Part shown: one piece after another, positions 8,979 to 17,883 of the stretch
How positions within the stretch are numbered: the stretch's first letter is position 1
How the letters are laid out: every line of letters begins with the position of its first letter
Origin: Verrucomicrobiota bacterium
Lineage (GTDB): Bacteria; Verrucomicrobiota; Verrucomicrobiia; Limisphaerales; UBA11320
Assembly: GCA_016199985.1 (NCBI GenBank)
Contig: JACQFQ010000032.1
Coordinates: 1 to 64,000, forward strand
Reading direction: 5' to 3'
DNA length: 64,000 nucleotides
Made by a program: the position numbers and the translations under genes
Notes under the pieces: generated by a model
Database searches by the model: none
Told to the model about the DNA's origin: nothing
The model's input: the letters and a program-made list of their open reading frames with translations, nothing else

Positions 8979-10844
8979 ATGCCCCCCGAACCCATCTTTC
9001 ACAATGAGGAGATGTCGCGCGCCTTTCGCGATCTGTCCGACCTCAGGCGATTCGAGGGCGCGCCGAAGGAGTTCTGGCCCCGCCTGATCGCCGCGCTGGG
9101 CGCGGTGGCCGGCGCCAGCCAGGGCGCGCTGCTGGTCCGGGAGCACAAACCCGACAGCGCCTGGATGCTCCTGTCCGAGTGGCCCGCATCGATCGGATCC
9201 ACCCGCATCACCCAGTCGTTCCGCGAGTCGCTCGAGACGCTGGCCCAGACCGCCCTCGCTCAGGGCCACATGGTGCAGGCTCTCGATGCTCAGTCGCCGC
9301 GGAGCTCGGGTCATTACGCGCTGGCGGTGCGGCTTGCGGCGCAGGGGGACCACGCGTGCGTGGCGGCCCTGTTGCTCTCCGAGGTCACGGAGCCGCTGGT
9401 TCGCGAGGCGCTGTCCAGGATCCAACTCGCCAGCGACGCTCCGCGATCGTTCCAGGAGAACCAGGCCGCGCGCCAGGCGCGAAACGACGTGACCTCCTTC
9501 GCCACCGCGCTGGACCTGATGGTCGCCGTGAACGAGGAGCGACGTTTCGTCGCCGCGAGCCTCGCTTTCTGCAACGGCGTCGCCACGCGGTTCCAGTCCG
9601 ACCGGGTCAGCCTGGGCTGGTTTGAGGCGGGATACGTGCGGCTGAAGGCGATGAGCCGCACGGAGAAGTTCAACCGCCAGATGGCGGCGGCGCAAGCCCT
9701 CGAGACCGCGATGGACGAGGCGCTCGACCAGGATGAGGAGGTGCTGTGGCCCGCGCCGAAGGATTCCATCCTCATCACCCGGGACCACGAGGCGTTCTCC
9801 CAAAGCCAGAGCGTCCCCCATATTCTATCGCTGCCCATTCGAGTGGAGGGCAAGGCCGTCGCGGTCCTGACTTGCGAGCGGGGCGCCAGTCCTTTCACGG
9901 CGCTTGAGGCGCAGCAGCTGCGTCTGTGCTGCGACCAGGCCTCGCGTCGCCTGGCGGACCTCAAGCACCACGACCGCTGGTTCGGCGCCCGTTGGGCCGC
10001 GGATTTCAAGCGTCAGGCGGCCGATTGGGTGGGGCCCAAGCACACCTGGGCGAAGGTGATTTCAATCCTCGTGGTGGTCGCGCTCGCGGCGCTCTTTCTC
10101 GTTCGGATCGAGTTCCGCGCGGAGGGCACATTCGTGTTGCGCAGCGACGAGGGCGCGTTTCTCACCGCGCCCTTCGACGGCTACATCGAGCAGGTGCACG
10201 TCCGGCCCGGAGACGCCGTCAAGCCGGGCGCGCCGTTGGTGTCCCTGGCGACGCGCGATCTTGACCTGGAGGAGAGCGCGGCGGCGGCGGATCTCAACCG
10301 TTACCAGCGCGAAGCGGAAAAGGCGCGCGCCGGAAAATCCCTGGCTGAGATGCGGATCTCGGAATCGCTGGCCGATCAGGCGAAGGCGCGATTGGATCTC
10401 GTCCGACATCGCCTCAACCAGGCCGTCATCCGCGCGCCGTTCAACGCCGTCGTCGTCGAGGGCGACCTTCGCGAGCGGTTGGCCTCCCCGGTGAAGCAAG
10501 GCGACGCGCTCATGAAGGTGGCTCGGACCGACCGGCTGTTCGTCGAGGCCGAGGTCAACGAGCGCGACATCCATGAGATCATTGGCCGCGCCACGGGAGA
10601 AGTGGCTTTTGTCAGCCAGCCCAGGCTGAAGTTCCCCGTTCGCATCGTCGCGGTGGAGCCGGCGGCGTTTCCACGCAACGAGGGCAACGTGTTCATCGTC
10701 CGCTGCGCCTTCGTCAACCCTGTGGAGCCCTGGTGGCGTCCGGGTATGAGCGGCCTGTGCAAGCTGTCCGTCGAGCGCCGGAGCCTGTTCTGGATTCTCA
10801 CGCACCGGACCGTCGACTTTCTCCGCATGAAACTCTGGTGGTGA
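8979..10844 (+). CDS. GAF-domain / HlyD fusion membrane adaptor
   Basis: A 621-residue protein with no signal peptide. The N-terminal 340 residues look cytoplasmic and contain a GAF-like sensor fold (about 180-335; FCNGVATRFQSDRVSLGWFE, ILSLPIRVEGKAVAVLTCER). One transmembrane helix at about 358-378 (VISILVVVALAALFLVRIEF) leads to a periplasmic HlyD part: lipoyl half-domain (FLTAPFDGYIEQVHVRPGDA), coiled coil (about 430-485) and second half (VIRAPFNAVVVEGDLRERL), then a barrel with PWWRPGMSGLCKL. The layout suggests a cytoplasmic ligand or state controls, or is reported by, a periplasmic adaptor. This is unusual for adaptors, which normally have only a short cytoplasmic tail. It sits 28 bp after the soluble adaptor and 15 bp before the M50 fusion. 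Confidence 0.75.
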   Translation: MPPEPIFHNEEMSRAFRDLSDLRRFEGAPKEFWPRLIAALGAVAGASQGALLVREHKPDSAWMLLSEWPASIGSTRITQSFRESLETLAQTALAQGHMVQALDAQSPRSSGHYALAVRLAAQGDHACVAALLLSEVTEPLVREALSRIQLASDAPRSFQENQAARQARNDVTSFATALDLMVAVNEERRFVAASLAFCNGVATRFQSDRVSLGWFEAGYVRLKAMSRTEKFNRQMAAAQALETAMDEALDQDEEVLWPAPKDSILITRDHEAFSQSQSVPHILSLPIRVEGKAVAVLTCERGASPFTALEAQQLRLCCDQASRRLADLKHHDRWFGARWAADFKRQAADWVGPKHTWAKVISILVVVALAALFLVRIEFRAEGTFVLRSDEGAFLTAPFDGYIEQVHVRPGDAVKPGAPLVSLATRDLDLEESAAAADLNRYQREAEKARAGKSLAEMRISESLADQAKARLDLVRHRLNQAVIRAPFNAVVVEGDLRERLASPVKQGDALMKVARTDRLFVEAEVNERDIHEIIGRATGEVAFVSQPRLKFPVRIVAVEPAAFPRNEGNVFIVRCAFVNPVEPWWRPGMSGLCKLSVERRSLFWILTHRTVDFLRMKLWW

Positions 10845-10859
10845 ACCGCCGCGACGCGC

Positions 10860-13016
10860 ATGTCCTCGAGCTCCTCCATGTTCAGCGAGTCCTGGTATCG
10901 GGTGGCGAGCCAGCGTCTTTGCCTTCGTCCGGGCGTTCGCGTTCGGCGGCAGAATTTCCGCGGCGAACGATGGTTCGTGCTCGAAAACCCGTTCACCAAC
11001 GAGTTCTACCGGATGCGCCCCGCGGCCTACGAGTTCGTGGCTCGGCTGCGCGCCGATCGCTCCGTCGGCGAGGTCTGGCAGGCGTGCCTGGAGCGCTCGC
11101 CTGACGAGGCTCCGGGACAGGAGGCCGTGCTGCAAATGCTCTCGCAGCTTTACCTCTTCAACCTGCTCCAGTACGACAACGCCTCCGATGTCGCGGCGCT
11201 TTTCAGCCGGCAGAAGAAGCGACAGCAACAGGAGCTGCGATCGCGCCTGCTGAACATCATGTTCATGCGGTTTCCGCTCCTCGACCCCGACCGTTTTCTC
11301 GTTCGCACGCTGCCCTATATGGGCCGGCTGATCAGCGCCGCCGGCGCGGCGCTGTGGCTGGTGGTCGTTGGACTCGGGATCAAGACGGTCATGGATCACT
11401 TCCCCGCGCTCCGCGAGCAGGGGCAGTCGGTCCTCACCCCCGCGAACCTGCCGCTGCTCTACGTCGGATTGATCCTGATCAAGACGATCCATGAGTTCGG
11501 CCACGCGTATTTCTGCCGCAAGTTTGGCGGCGAAGTCCACGCCATGGGCGTCATGCTGATGATCTTCACGCCCGTTCCCTATGTGGACGCGACGTCGAGC
11601 TGGAGCTTTCGCGAGCGCTGGAAACGGGTGATGGTGGGCCTGGCGGGGATGATAGTGGAATTGTTCGTGGCCGCGATCGCGTCCTTCGTCTGGGCGCGAA
11701 CCGCCGCGGGCACGGTTCACAATCTCGCCTACAACATGATGTTCGTCGCCTCGGTGTCCACCGTGGTGTTCAACATCAACCCGCTGCTCCGATTCGACGG
11801 CTACTATATCCTCTCCGATCTCGTCGGCATTCCGAACCTGACCCAGCGCGCCGGGCGTCAGCTCCGGTACTACGCGGAGAGATACCTTTTCGGCCTGACT
11901 CGCGAGCAAAGCCCCGCGCTCAACCGCCGCGAAGGCGCGTGGCTGTCGGTGTACGGCGTGGTGAGCGGGGTCTATCGCATCTTCGTTTTCGGCGGCATCC
12001 TCCTGGCGATTGGAGATCACTTCTTTCTGATCGGGGTGGTGATGGCGGCCGTGTGCTTCATCTCCTGGGTCACCGTGCCGGTGATCCGGTTTTGCCGATA
12101 CCTCGCGTCCGAGCCCAGGCTCGAGCGCCAACGAACGCGCGCGGTGTCCGTTTCCGCCGGCCTCATCGCGGCCGCCCTCGTTCTCCTTCAGTTCATCCCG
12201 TTCCCGAGCCATTTTCGCGCCCCGGGCGTGGTGCAGGCCACGGTGTGGACCGAGATGGTCACCGCCGCGGCGGGGCAGGTCGTCGAGATGGTCGCCGCTC
12301 CCGGGAGCCCCGTGAAGATGGGGCAGCCGCTCGTCCGGATGGTGAATCCCGAAATCGATCTCGAGATGAAGCAGGCGGTCGCCGCGGTTCAGGAGGTGGA
12401 CGCGCGCATCCGTCTCGCCCTTTCCGGCACGGGCGCGGATCTGCGGCCATTGCGGCAACGCCTGATCGCGCTGTCCAACCGCGTGGAGAAACTGCGATAC
12501 GACCAGTCGAGCCTGGTGCTGACGTCGCGTCAGGACGGGCTTTGGGTCGCGCCGGAGCTGAAGGACGCCGTGCGTCGATGGGTCCCCAAAGGGACGCGTC
12601 TGGGGATTCTGGTGAACCCCGCGGCCTTCCGCTTCACGGCCACCGTGCCTCAGGAGGACGTCGACGCCCTCTTCGCGCGTCATATCAATGGGGCCGAGGT
12701 GCGCCTGAGCGGCCAGGCCGCGGCCGCCTTGAAGATCACGAGCTGGCAGACGATTCCGGGAGCGCAGCGAACCTTGCCCTCGCCCGCGTTGGGTTGGCGC
12801 GGAGGCGGCGACGTGCCGGTCGCCCCCGACGACCCTCACGGCCAGAAGGCGGCCGAGCCGTTCTTTGAAGTGCGCGCCGAGTTCGCTCCCACGGACGCGG
12901 TGGCGATGCTTCACGGACGATCGGGCAGGATTCGCTTCGACCTGGACTCCGAGCCCTTGCTGCCGCGCGCCGTTCGCAGGCTGCGCCAGCTCCTTCAAAA
13001 GCGTTATCAGCTGTAA
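10860..13016 (+). CDS. PqqD-like / M50 site-2 protease / HlyD fusion membrane protein
   Basis: A 718-residue polytopic membrane protein. Residues about 35-100 (FVLENPFTNEFYRMRPAAYE, then a helical stretch) resemble a PqqD-like domain that binds peptides in other systems. An intramembrane M50 metalloprotease core follows: HEFGH at 211-215 in a hydrophobic context and NPLLRFDGYYILSD near 305-318 supplying the third ligand. Several hydrophobic helices are seen (about 158-180, 195-215, 260-285, 375-425). The C-terminus carries lipoyl/HlyD halves (GVVQATVWTEMVTAAAGQVV; QDGLWVAPELKDAV) around a coiled coil. Related 'peptide zinc metalloprotease' proteins accompany exported peptides. All zinc ligands appear intact, so proteolysis is plausible. 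An alternative start is the ATG at 10878. Confidence 0.8.
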   Translation: MSSSSSMFSESWYRVASQRLCLRPGVRVRRQNFRGERWFVLENPFTNEFYRMRPAAYEFVARLRADRSVGEVWQACLERSPDEAPGQEAVLQMLSQLYLFNLLQYDNASDVAALFSRQKKRQQQELRSRLLNIMFMRFPLLDPDRFLVRTLPYMGRLISAAGAALWLVVVGLGIKTVMDHFPALREQGQSVLTPANLPLLYVGLILIKTIHEFGHAYFCRKFGGEVHAMGVMLMIFTPVPYVDATSSWSFRERWKRVMVGLAGMIVELFVAAIASFVWARTAAGTVHNLAYNMMFVASVSTVVFNINPLLRFDGYYILSDLVGIPNLTQRAGRQLRYYAERYLFGLTREQSPALNRREGAWLSVYGVVSGVYRIFVFGGILLAIGDHFFLIGVVMAAVCFISWVTVPVIRFCRYLASEPRLERQRTRAVSVSAGLIAAALVLLQFIPFPSHFRAPGVVQATVWTEMVTAAAGQVVEMVAAPGSPVKMGQPLVRMVNPEIDLEMKQAVAAVQEVDARIRLALSGTGADLRPLRQRLIALSNRVEKLRYDQSSLVLTSRQDGLWVAPELKDAVRRWVPKGTRLGILVNPAAFRFTATVPQEDVDALFARHINGAEVRLSGQAAAALKITSWQTIPGAQRTLPSPALGWRGGGDVPVAPDDPHGQKAAEPFFEVRAEFAPTDAVAMLHGRSGRIRFDLDSEPLLPRAVRRLRQLLQKRYQL

Positions 13017-13023
13017 TCGAGCC

Positions 13024-14994
13024 ATGACGGGGTTGGATTATCATCGTCTCACGCATCGCTCCCCCGAGCCGCCTCTGAAGGGGTTGGACGCCGCGGTGAA
13101 TCGATGCATCGGAGGATACAGGCGTCGCGGCGCCGTGTTTCGAGAGCTGTGGAACCAGGCGCGGGAGGTGGACGCCTTGGCCGGGGAGTACGCCGATCTT
13201 TCTGATCACGACCTGCAGCGGAAGCTTCTCGGATTCCGCGCGCACACCCGCCGGGAAGGACGCCCTGGCGCGGTGCTTGTCCCGGCTCTCGCCGCGATTC
13301 GGGAGGCGGCTCAACGGCAGGTCGGGCTGCGGGCTTTCGTCGTGCAGATCATGGGAGCGCTGGCGCTGGAGAAGGGATTTCTCGCCGAGATGGCGACGGG
13401 CGAGGGAAAGACGCTGACCGCCGGCCTCGCGGGGGTGCTTGCCGGATGGACCCACCGCCCCTGCCACCTCGTCACCGTCAACGACTACCTGGTCAAACGC
13501 GATTCCACCTGGCTGCAGCCGCTGTATCGATTCTGCGGCGTGCGGGTGGGCTGCGTCACCGCGGACATGGACGCCGATCTGCGGCGCAAAGGCTATGGCG
13601 CGGACATCACCTACACGACGAGCAAGGAATTGCTCGCGGATTTCCTGCGGGACCAGATCCGCCTCCAGGCGGTTCCGCATCCGACACGGCGACTCATTCG
13701 TCAGCTTCTCTCGCCTCAAGCCTTCGCCCGCGACGGCTTGGTGCAGCGCGGCATTTACACGGCGATCGTCGACGAGGCGGACAGCGTCCTGATCGACGAG
13801 GCCGTGACGCCGCTGATCATCTCCTCCACGCGCCCCAACCCGATGCTTCACGAGGCCGCGCGCACGGCCCACGAGCTCGCCGCGGAGTTGTCGTGCGACC
13901 AGCATTACCAGCGCAATCTCCGATACAAGGAAGTCGAGTTGACGGAGGCGGGCCTCGCGATAATCGAGGAGCGATGTTCCACCCTTCCCGGCGTATGGCG
14001 CGGCCAGGATCGTCGCGCGGAGCTGATTCGACAGGCCTTGGTGGCTCGTGAGTATTTCATTCGCGACAAGCAATACATCGTCGTGGACGGCAAGGTGGTG
14101 ATTGTGGACGAGTTCACGGGCCGACCGATGCCGCAGCGCACCTGGCGCGAGGGGTTGCATCAGGCGATTGAGGCGAAGGAAGGCGTCAAGTTCTCGGATC
14201 CATCGGAGACCGTCGCGAGGATGAGCTTCCAGCGGTTCTTCCGATGCTTTCAGCGGTTGTCCGGGATGACGGGCACCGCGTTCGAGGCGGCGGATGAGTT
14301 CTGGCACATCTACTCCCTGCCGGTCATTCGCATTCCGCCCAACAAGCCCTGCGTTCGCGTGAACCTGCCGGATCGATGGTTCCTGGCGTCGGAGGGCAAG
14401 TGGGCGGCGGTCGTGGAGGAAGTGGAGCGGTTGCATCGCGAGGGACGACCCGTGCTGGTCGGCACTCGCAATGTCGCCAATAGCGAACTGATCGCGCGGA
14501 TGCTGAAGGAAAAACGCATCGAGTGCCAGGTGTTGAACGCGCACCGGCTGGAGGCGGAGGCGCAGATCGTGACGCTGGCGGGCGAGCCGGGGCGGATCAC
14601 CATCGCCACCAATATGGCGGGCCGCGGCACGGATATCCGGCTCGGCGACGGCGTCGCGGAGGACGGCGGGCTGCGTGTGATCGCGACCGAGCGCCACGAG
14701 TCGGGCCGCGTGGATCGCCAGCTGTTCGGGCGCAGCGGGCGGCAGGGCGATCCGGGAACGGCGCAGGCGTTTCTGAGCGTCGAGGACGAGCTGTTTCGCC
14801 GACACCTGCCGACGACCCTCCAGCGCGCGCTTCAGGCGTCGGTGCGGAATCCGGTCGCGCTCTCGCCGCTGGCCCGTCGCGCCATCCTGAAATGGGCGCA
14901 ACGCAAATCGGAGAGGCAGGCTTGGAAACAGCGACTGGCCGTTCTCCGAGCCGACGAATGGCTCACCGAAAGCCTTTCCTTCGCGGGACAGTGA
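13024..14994 (+). CDS. shortened SecA-like translocase ATPase
   Basis: A 656-residue SecA-like motor. The ATG at 13024 lies 7 bp after the M50 gene; the upstream extension of the frame overlaps that gene and looks non-coding. Motifs: Walker A MATGEGKT (123-130), LVTVNDYLVKRD, DEADSVLIDEA (about 250-260), SGMTGTAFEAADEF (about 420), TNMAGRGTDIRLG (about 529-541) and GRSGRQGDPG (about 569-578). Only about 80 residues follow the last motif, so the helical wing, most of the scaffold C-terminus and the zinc-binding tail of housekeeping SecA (about 850-900 residues) are absent. It is probably a dedicated ATPase for the surrounding adaptor cluster rather than the general Sec motor. It ends in a GTGA overlap with the next gene. 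Confidence 0.85.
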   Translation: MTGLDYHRLTHRSPEPPLKGLDAAVNRCIGGYRRRGAVFRELWNQAREVDALAGEYADLSDHDLQRKLLGFRAHTRREGRPGAVLVPALAAIREAAQRQVGLRAFVVQIMGALALEKGFLAEMATGEGKTLTAGLAGVLAGWTHRPCHLVTVNDYLVKRDSTWLQPLYRFCGVRVGCVTADMDADLRRKGYGADITYTTSKELLADFLRDQIRLQAVPHPTRRLIRQLLSPQAFARDGLVQRGIYTAIVDEADSVLIDEAVTPLIISSTRPNPMLHEAARTAHELAAELSCDQHYQRNLRYKEVELTEAGLAIIEERCSTLPGVWRGQDRRAELIRQALVAREYFIRDKQYIVVDGKVVIVDEFTGRPMPQRTWREGLHQAIEAKEGVKFSDPSETVARMSFQRFFRCFQRLSGMTGTAFEAADEFWHIYSLPVIRIPPNKPCVRVNLPDRWFLASEGKWAAVVEEVERLHREGRPVLVGTRNVANSELIARMLKEKRIECQVLNAHRLEAEAQIVTLAGEPGRITIATNMAGRGTDIRLGDGVAEDGGLRVIATERHESGRVDRQLFGRSGRQGDPGTAQAFLSVEDELFRRHLPTTLQRALQASVRNPVALSPLARRAILKWAQRKSERQAWKQRLAVLRADEWLTESLSFAGQ

Positions 14995-15941
14995 AAGCCC
15001 TGAACCCAACAACGCCGCGCTGGGCGCTCGCCATCTGCCTGTGGCTGGCGGCGTCAGGGTTCGCGTCCGCGGCGGCGCAGGCGGAGCTGGGGACAGCCGC
15101 CGCCCCGTGGACCATCCGGGAATGGATCCAAGGCGGTCCGGTGAGCTGGGGCGGGGCTCAGGACACGAACATCTACGTGATCGAGTTCTGGGCGACATGG
15201 TGCGGGCCCTGCCTTCAATCGATCCCCCATCTCACCCGATTGCGGCGGAAGTATCAGGATCGCGGCGTGGTGTTCGTTGGGGTGAGCCGCGAGGAGCCCG
15301 AGGCGGTGAGGCCCTATGTGCGGAGGATGGGGACGAATATGACCTACGCCGTGGCGCTCGACTCGAAGGACGCCACGACGCGGGCGTATCTCGGGGCTTT
15401 CGGGGAATCGGCCATTCCGCGCGCGTTTGTGATCGGCAGGGATCGACGGATCCTGTGGACGGGGCATCCGCTCGCCGGGTTGGATGAGATCATTCAGGAC
15501 ATCCTGGAGGGTCGCTACACTTTGGAGCGCGCGAAGGCGGGATCGGAGTTTTTGCGCGATGCGCAACGCTATCTTCTGATCTCTTCGACCGTCGGCAGCA
15601 CGCCGGAGACCTTGCGGGTCGGCAAGCGGATCGTGGAGGAGGCGAAGGACCAGCCGCACCTGTTGCTTCAGTTCGCCCAGGTGATCCTGTTCGACAATCG
15701 GATCAAGGGCCGCGATCTGAAGCTCGCGCTGGACGCGGCGAACCAGGCGGTTGCCGCGACGAAGCGACAAGACCTGGGCGCGCTGCAGATCTACGCCCAC
15801 GCCCTATCGATGAGCTCGCGTCGAGAGGAGGCGATCGCCGTGGTCCAAGAGGCCATCGGCCGCGCGACCCAGCCCGCGGAGAAGCAGGCCCTCGAATCCG
15901 ATCTCGCCGCCTTTCGCAAAAGTCCCCTTGGCACGAGGTGA
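14991..15941 (+). CDS. TlpA-like thioredoxin-fold lipoprotein/periplasmic protein with C-terminal helical repeats
   Basis: A 316-residue exported thiol-disulfide protein. I chose the GTG at 14991 because it overlaps the SecA-like stop (GTGA) and is followed directly by a signal peptide (ALAICLWLAASGFASAAAQA). The thioredoxin fold spans about 45-165 with the active site WCGPC (FWATWCGPCLQSIPHL), the TlpA/ResA type, and the cis-proline loop AIPRAFVIG. Residues about 190-310 are helical and TPR-like (DLGALQIYAHALSMSSRREE). It is the last gene of the cluster, suggesting a role in redox folding or disulfide handling of exported substrates or components. An in-frame ATG at 14958 would add 11 residues and is less likely. 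Confidence 0.75.
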   Translation: MKALNPTTPRWALAICLWLAASGFASAAAQAELGTAAAPWTIREWIQGGPVSWGGAQDTNIYVIEFWATWCGPCLQSIPHLTRLRRKYQDRGVVFVGVSREEPEAVRPYVRRMGTNMTYAVALDSKDATTRAYLGAFGESAIPRAFVIGRDRRILWTGHPLAGLDEIIQDILEGRYTLERAKAGSEFLRDAQRYLLISSTVGSTPETLRVGKRIVEEAKDQPHLLLQFAQVILFDNRIKGRDLKLALDAANQAVAATKRQDLGALQIYAHALSMSSRREEAIAVVQEAIGRATQPAEKQALESDLAAFRKSPLGTR

Positions 15942-15949
15942 TTCAGGAA

Positions 15950-17863
15950 CTAGGGCCTCTTTGCCGTTGGATAGATTTCCGAGGTCGGAAGCGTTTCGAG
16001 TTTGCGGGCAATGGGACGAAAGCCGCCCCTGGGACTGAAGACGAGAAGCCGCCCTGGAAGTTGGAGCTCCTTCGAAAGGCGGCGGACGAGCGCTTTCTCG
16101 CCCTCCGTGTTCACCAGCTGATACCAACGCTTGCGCGCCGTGACGGACAGGACGAACAGCTTTTGATCGGGGAAGTGACGGAGGGATTTGCGTCCCAGCC
16201 GCGCATGCGCCAGCTCGGGAATGGCGGACAACATTTTGAGAAGCGCGGTCAGCTCCTCCTCCGTTAATCCGTGGGCCACGAAATCGTCCGCTCCCGAGAC
16301 GCTGCCGCGTTCGAGGTGCGACGCCCGCACCGCTGCTTCATGGAAATCGAGCCTCGCTTCCGTGGCGCGGAGTCGTTCGCCCTGTCCGGTGCTTCGGAAG
16401 TGATGGAGCAAGGCTTCGCATCCCGACGGAACGAGCTCTTCGTCCTCAGCCATCGACTTCTCAATCCAATCGACTCCTTCGACATCTCCGCGGTCCAGCA
16501 GAAGCCGGCCCAGCAAAAGGTTCGCGCGGGCATGACGCGGTTGAACGCTCAACATTTCCCGAACGAGGGGTTCACACGCGACGGGTCCTTCGATCTGGAG
16601 CTTCAGCGTGGCCTTGTCCCAGAGGGCGTCCACGTCCGTGTTCGACGGCGCGGCGGCGAGCGCGGAAAGGTGATGCTGCAACAAAGCGGCCTTGGCATGG
16701 CGCTCTTTCCAGTTCGCGCGCGCGTTCTTGTTCCAAAGCGCCTCGATATCTTTGCGGACCGCTTCGAGCGCCGATCCCAGGAGCGCGACCGCTCCCGAAG
16801 GGCCGTTCCGCGGCGAGTCGCTCCCGGCGAGTCGCGAGCGTGGATCCAGGGCGTTCAGGGCGTCCAGGCGCTCTTTCAGGCAGGGGTGAGTGTCGGAGTT
16901 GGTCGTGAGTTCACGAAAACTGTCCGCATCGAGTCGTTCCGCCTCAGCGCCGCCCCTCAGGGCGAGGATCGAGTCGCGCATCCGCGGAAAAACGCCGTCG
17001 GGCGGCTCCGAGAGGGTTGCCGTGAGGATCCAGAGATCGGGCCAGAACTTCTTTTCGAGATAGCGACCCTGGCGGTTCAAGAGGATCAGGGCGCTCCGCA
17101 GGGCGGGACCGCTTGTGATGGACGCCGCCAGGGCGTCCGCCTCGTATTCGTTGGCGCGAGACAGCGCGAACGCGTGCGCGTTGAAACGGGGCCAGAACCA
17201 ACGGATGAACTGGATCTGCAGCGCGCGCGGGGAGAGCTCATCGGGCCGAGGGGCTTGCAAGCGCTGAAAAATCTGCTCCCAAACGCGGCGCAGACGATAG
17301 ACCCAATGGCTGAAGCGCGCATGGCTGCGCGACAAGTGGGCGAATTCATGGGCGATGACGGCGCAAAACTCCTCCTCCGACAAGGTCTCCATCAGCGGCA
17401 GGCCCAGGAGCAGATAGTTTCGCCACCACCCGAAGATCCCCCACCGCGGAGTCTGCACGACGGCGGCGTTATAGTCAGGCACGAGAAGCACTTTGTGAAA
17501 CGCGGTCGACTTCAATCGATCCCGCAGGTCCCGCAATCTTTGGTGAAGGATGGGCGCCTCTTCAGGCGAGACAGCGCGACCTTCAGGGGGCGCGAGCTGA
17601 ATCCAGAGTGTTCGAACAACGCCTGCCCCGCCCGCGATCAGAACCAATCCCCCCAGCACGCAGAAGAGGATGCCCTCAGGCGCCGCCCGGATTCCCAAGA
17701 AGAAAAAGAATCCGGAGAGGACCAGCACGACCATCGCTGTGGACGCAAACCATCCGTAGCCAATCAGGGCCCACAGCGCCGCGCGGCGAGCGAGGGCTTC
17801 AGGACGTCCAGCATAGCGAGTTTCGATCGCGCGAACCAGCTGATCAAACTGTTCGCGGGTCAT
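15950..17863 (-). CDS. M48-family (Ste24/HtpX-like) membrane metalloprotease
   Basis: A 637-residue zinc protease. The start at 17863 (MTREQFDQLVRAIETRYAGR) lies 20 bp after the upstream gene; the longer open frame beyond it overlaps that gene and is discarded. Two hydrophobic helices occur at about 28-75 (GYGWFASTAMVVLVLSGFFF...). The M48 core has HEFAHLSRSH (172-181) and the third-ligand helix NEYEADALAASI (about 233-244). The C-terminal half is helical with repeat-like segments (RHARANLLLGRLLLDRGDVE) and ends with a small domain containing a lysine-rich strand. Probably membrane-bound with a cytoplasmic catalytic side, degrading or processing membrane proteins. It is co-transcribed with the zinc-ribbon/TPR protein upstream and convergent with the export-like cluster. 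Confidence 0.8.
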   Translation of the reverse strand: MTREQFDQLVRAIETRYAGRPEALARRAALWALIGYGWFASTAMVVLVLSGFFFFLGIRAAPEGILFCVLGGLVLIAGGAGVVRTLWIQLAPPEGRAVSPEEAPILHQRLRDLRDRLKSTAFHKVLLVPDYNAAVVQTPRWGIFGWWRNYLLLGLPLMETLSEEEFCAVIAHEFAHLSRSHARFSHWVYRLRRVWEQIFQRLQAPRPDELSPRALQIQFIRWFWPRFNAHAFALSRANEYEADALAASITSGPALRSALILLNRQGRYLEKKFWPDLWILTATLSEPPDGVFPRMRDSILALRGGAEAERLDADSFRELTTNSDTHPCLKERLDALNALDPRSRLAGSDSPRNGPSGAVALLGSALEAVRKDIEALWNKNARANWKERHAKAALLQHHLSALAAAPSNTDVDALWDKATLKLQIEGPVACEPLVREMLSVQPRHARANLLLGRLLLDRGDVEGVDWIEKSMAEDEELVPSGCEALLHHFRSTGQGERLRATEARLDFHEAAVRASHLERGSVSGADDFVAHGLTEEELTALLKMLSAIPELAHARLGRKSLRHFPDQKLFVLSVTARKRWYQLVNTEGEKALVRRLSKELQLPGRLLVFSPRGGFRPIARKLETLPTSEIYPTAKRP

Positions 17864-17883
17864 CGATGCTTCATCGGAGGACC

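Noticed and set aside
12865..13023. Upstream extension of the SecA-like protein
   Set aside because: The extension overlaps the end of the M50-HlyD gene in another frame and reads as Cys/Arg/Ser-rich noise; the ATG at 13024 is well placed after that gene's stop.
10062..13025. Very long minus-strand open frame opposite the M50-HlyD and GAF-HlyD genes
   Set aside because: It is rich in His, Arg, Gly and Ala with no domain pattern; the plus-strand genes in the same place carry clear motifs. Long antisense frames are expected in GC-rich DNA.
12736..15198. Long minus-strand open frame opposite the SecA-like gene
   Set aside because: Low-complexity, Arg/His-rich reading; the plus strand encodes the conserved SecA motifs.
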